The position numbers and the translations under genes were made by a program. A DNA stretch of 64,000 bases, from assembly GCA_977006965.1 (NCBI GenBank), contig OZ345354.1:1240001-1304000 (forward strand), read 5' to 3'. This document shows positions 60,897 through 64,000 of this stretch, in pieces. This stretch comes from Phymatolithon calcareum (taxonomy: Eukaryota; Rhodophyta; Florideophyceae; Hapalidiales). The first letter of the stretch is position 1; every line of letters starts with the position of its first letter. Below the pieces are notes generated by a model that saw only the letters and a program-made list of their open reading frames with translations, was not told the DNA's origin and did not search any database.

Positions 60897-62444
60897 ATGG
60901 AAGCCGACACGCCGAGATTAGATCTGGACTTGGCGCATGACGAGAAAGATGAATGGATGGATGGATTTCTGTTTTATTGAAGCTCCCTTAGTCAATTATC
61001 ATTGCACCTGAGAGACTTTTCGTTGCGCTACAATCCTTCGCTTACGTTTTCATTTTGATTTCGGACATTTTCTTTGGACGGTAACAACTGCCATTTCCAG
61101 CATCTCTTTTTGAATATCGGAAAGTCGTTGCTTTGGCATTAAGTTTGAGATAACTGTGAGAGCTTCATCGAGTTCGGAATCTTCGTTTCTTGCTTGTTGA
61201 GAAAGATGAATGCGGACGAACGAATGGTATGACAAAAGTGGCGAAATTTATCGAAAACTCAGGAGAAGAAGACATCGACGACGAAGGTGGGGCGCCGGCG
61301 TGCTCAACCCCTAACTCTGAATCAGAAGAATCGGAAGCCAGCCTGATGGATGCGACGACGCTTATTACTCCTGGTGACCACTTGGTCGATAGCGAAATGA
61401 GCTCACTGGCAAAAGTGAATGTGAATTCTCCGACGAAAAGAGTGCATATTGTGCTGCTCGCCGGCGAAGTGCATTGATCCCAGATGCCGCTAAACATCCC
61501 CAGCCACAGAGGCATGCATGCATTGTCAAGGTGAGCTGCATGTCAGCTGCCCCAGGTTCGACCCTGTGTCGCAGAAAGCGCTATGCGCATGCTGTGAGGC
61601 AAAGGGCGTTACTGTTCGAGAGCTCTTCTTAGAATCTCCAGGGATTACAGCCCCCGTCAGTAGCGTGGACCGCACCCCGGTCACAGTTGAAGTTGAGAAA
61701 TCGGATCTTCCAGAAGAGAAAGAGCTCCCAGGTTAGAAGCCTGAGGAGAGCTGCGACGAAGACACGGAGAGCAGCGACGGAGAGACCTCAAGGCTAGCGA
61801 AGGAGGAAGAAGAGACTGATGAAATTACTGTTGAAGAAGAGAAACCGGAAAGCGGCGACATGTTACCCGTGACCAGACTTGATGAGTTAATGACCCCACG
61901 ACAGGATTGGAAGCGACGCTTTAACTCCGTCCGAAAACCCGCTTAGTGTCCTCGCTGCCCTTTGTATTTGCAGGGACTACCGTCGCACTTTAACATCAAG
62001 GCGTCAAAAGAGTTGCAATGCATCAGATGTCAATGTATGCAGTGTATGCAAGTTCTATCTCCGCTTGTGATGTCGCTGGTCATTAAATTGGCTGAGATTG
62101 AATCGAAGCTGGAAAAATTCATCGTGGATGAATTAGAGGAAGACGAATCTCCAGCTATAGTGGATCAAGAGACAAATGCATCTAATTATATCACTGCTGC
62201 GGAGTTTAATGCATTAAAGGATGTAATGGAACAGATGGCCAGCAAGATGACCCTAATGGAGGCACAACTAAGAGAGATACGGAATGCGTCCCCACAGATA
62301 CCCAAGAGCATGGAAAATGCAAAGCTTCCCACGAGATCCTGGAAGGATACCGTAACTGCTACCCCAAAGACAAAAAGTGCCCGAGAAGAATGTCCACCAA
62401 GCAAACGTCCAAACAGAAAAAAACCCGTGAAGCACAGCCAATGA
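60897..62444 (+). pseudogene. LINE B ORF1, interrupted and decayed
   Basis: It starts at ATG 60897 (MEADTPRLDLDLAHDEKDE). After removal of the nested insertion and one duplication the frame continues in phase into CGRTNGMTKVAKFIENSGEE. Later come a frame change near 61.48-61.52 kb, a TAG at 61734 and a TAG near 61945, between which the frame is rich in Glu/Asp. CPRC ... LQCIRCQC forms the ribbon seen in LINE A ORF1. A helical region (KDVMEQMASKMTLMEAQLRE) follows, and the frame ends at 62444. Confidence 0.7.
60956..61198 (-). mobile_element. Nested 5'-truncated LINE 3' end in LINE B ORF1
   Basis: 243 bp flanked by exact 14-bp duplications GAGAAAGATGAATG (60942-60955 and 61199-61212). On the element (minus) strand it encodes the end of a LINE ORF2 (LMPKQRLSDIQKEMLEMAVV) and finishes in a (CATC)n tail instead of poly(A). 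It is related to the fragment at 40140-40335. Confidence 0.88.
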
Positions 62445-63098
62445 GGTATGCATCAGCACCCAAGGTGACAACAGCCGCTGGACAAGGAACCGGACCCGGA
62501 ATTCACCCGGACGAATATCCTAAGCCCACGAACCGAAAAATGACCCTAAAGGAGAGACTGCAGACTAAGAGCATGCTGCGGGCACCGCCACTCCGTGACA
62601 CAAACAATCTTGTACCGCTATACTTTCGCGGTCTGCAACGAAATGCATGAGAGAACTCTCATAAAAGAGCTCCCCTTGGCCCTTGAAAATCCGAACAAAG
62701 CCGTAGTGAACCTGTCGTTCATCGGAAACTCAGTTGTTGAGATCCTAACTGATAGCTCCTGCGCATCTGACACATTAAGCGAGCTGAAAGCGGCCGGAAT
62801 GCAACTCCTGGAAGACTTCGATATGTTCGGAGACTCTCTTAAAAAAGGAAAGATCATTGACCGTTTCGAGAGGCGAGCCCGGAACCTACACGGGGTTGTA
62901 AACCGCACCCTACGGTGCTCCAGACTACCAATGATTGACGCTGGGGCCCGACTCTGGTACAAACAGCAAGCTGACCAAGCGCAAGAGCTTCTGAGAGCCG
63001 AGATGGACAAGCAGGAGATAGAGGAGACCGAGCCCGTCACAAGCACACCATACCCCTTAAAGCTTCCGGTGGGTGGGCTGAACAGAGCCCTCCGGTGA
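62390..63098 (+). pseudogene. LINE B gag-like frame (ORF1b)
   Basis: ATG 62390 overlaps the end of ORF1 by 55 nt in another frame (MSTKQTSKQKKTREAQPMR). A frame change near 62630-62650 is needed to continue into 62595-63098, which holds VVNLSFIGNSVVEILTD and IIDRFERRARNLHGVV. It is homologous to the 17210-18076 frame of LINE A. It ends at TGA 63096-63098. Confidence 0.65.
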
Positions 63099-63973
63099 TG
63101 CAAGTGCGAGAATTGATAACTAGGAGCAGCAGTCTCCAAGCCGCCACTATCAACGTAGGCGGCTCGGTAGAAGCGGGGGTATATGCAGTCAAGCTTATAC
63201 AAGAGCACGGATGTGCAGTGGTGGGAGTTACAGAAACACACTGTAAGACAGAGGGGAAAGTTCGGACAAGTTTCCCCCAGATTGGGGCACCCCGACCATG
63301 TGAGAGCCCAACTGATAAGCCGCATGGAGGCGTGGCACTTTTCTTTTCAAGATCGGCAGGCTGGCCGCTCATCTTCAAAAAAGCTGAGAAGAATTTCCAA
63401 ATGATTATTGCGCAAGTCGGAAAACTATTCGTTTCCCTCTGCTATCTCTCCCCTTCGGCTGCGATAGAAGGGCCCAGGGGAAACGAGGGCCAGCATTGTT
63501 TGTCAATGTTACAGACTTTCAGCAGAGGACCATCGCTGGCGATGGAGGACTGGGACGCGCGCCATAAAATATGGCACAAGAGGACTAACCCGAGAGGCAC
63601 CTTTCTCATCAGGTGGTTAGAAAAAAACCGATGGAAGTATCACTGTGGACAGGAAAGCACGTGCGTCACGTATAATGGAGAAAGCAACATTGACTTCTTC
63701 CTAAGCCAGCTACTAGAGCCGGGCAGGGTATCATCACCTCCAGGACCATGGGTGGGAAACTTGCAACATAAGCCTGTGGTGTTGAGAACACCAACTAGCG
63801 CTCCACAACCAAGGACCCAGGACGTTATCTCAACAAAAAGCCACTCAGATCCTGAGTTCATAGACAAGGACCGCGTGGAATATAGCATTGTGCTCCCCAA
63901 TCTAATCATGCGCCATAAGGAGTGCAGGGCCGAGAAGGAGCTCAACGAAATCTATGATTGCATAGTTAATTGA
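63098..63973 (+). pseudogene. LINE B ORF2 5' part, endonuclease domain
   Basis: ATG 63098 overlaps the preceding stop (TGATG). AATINVGGSVEAGVYAVKLI, VVGVTETH and GGVALFFSRSAGWP are the APE-type endonuclease blocks. The catalytic GDWNARH of LINE A is EDWDARH here, and the usual S-D-H near the end reads L-Q-H in GNLQHKPVV, so the nuclease is probably inactive. The frame stops at TGA 63971-63973. Sequence beyond the window would be needed to see whether the RT follows. Confidence 0.75.
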
Positions 63974-64000
63974 TTAATACGACCATGGCGAAAAAGAGTT

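Larger units (their letters stand above)
60897..64000 (+). mobile_element. LINE B, decayed, runs off the window
   Basis: It carries the same organisation as LINE A on the plus strand: ORF1 with Cys ribbon and helix, a gag-like frame with the FIGNSVVEIL block, then the endonuclease start of ORF2. ORF1 contains a nested LINE insertion, frame changes and stops. The 5' UTR probably begins near 60.76 kb, next to LINE C. Confidence 0.8.

Noticed and set aside
61190-61477. 95-codon acidic ORF as an independent gene
   Set aside because: It is the continuation of LINE B ORF1 after the nested insertion.
1-64000. CRISPR arrays, operons or prokaryotic islands
   Set aside because: Spliceosomal introns, MCM8, a MAP kinase and eukaryotic retrotransposons throughout; no regularly spaced repeats of CRISPR type.

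Overview
This is eukaryotic nuclear DNA. Three genes are cut by, or clearly contain, short GT-AG introns of 85-88 bp, and the remaining genes are intronless and tightly spaced. There are no operons, no ribosome-binding sites and no CRISPR. Compact genes with few tiny introns, lying in small islands within a repeat-rich background, suggest a red alga (a Chondrus-like florideophyte is my best guess) or a similar protist. The organism is an inference from layout, not from a marker gene.

Gene island, about 0.7-8.8 kb. In order: a short REV1-type BRCT protein (+); a mitochondrial pyruvate-dehydrogenase E2/E3-binding-protein-like subunit with one intron (-); MCM8 (+), sharing a 325-bp divergent intergenic region with the previous gene; a 98-residue two-helix membrane protein (-); and a TEY-type MAP kinase with two introns (+). 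BRCT/REV1-type translesion factors and MCM8 both act in replication-stress tolerance, but their adjacency may be chance.

Repeat-dominated region, about 8.8-64 kb. Nearly everything recognisable is mobile DNA, much of it resolvable to the base. LINE A (12.35-19.2 kb) is split by a hAT element with 23-bp inverted termini and an 8-bp duplication. A tRNA-derived SINE, a frameshifted RCHY1/PIRH2-like ubiquitin-ligase copy and a 327-bp MITE follow. A chromodomain Ty3/gypsy element (28.77-34.28 kb) has 362-bp LTRs and a 5-bp duplication. A nearly intact pogo-like element lies at 36.95-39.30 kb. Two abutting inverted-repeat elements lie at 41.6-43.4 kb. Two piggyBac-like deletion derivatives lie at 43.4-48.5 kb. 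A deleted hAT (49.68-51.28 kb) follows.

The best-resolved nest is at 51.4-57.4 kb. A Ty1/copia element with identical LTRs and a full-length polyprotein sits inside a MULE remnant, which itself sits in the 3' tail of a LINE. Each level has its own target duplication.

Two class-3 lipase paralogues flank this nest. One is broken (about 49.0-49.6 kb) and one is intact (57.97-58.85 kb); the intact one has a long palindrome just upstream. From 59.2 kb to the window end are several LINE tails and a decayed LINE (B) whose first ORF was split by a smaller LINE insertion. Its second ORF starts with a stop/start overlap and the element runs off the window.

About 20 kb has no feature I can support; the longest such stretches are listed.
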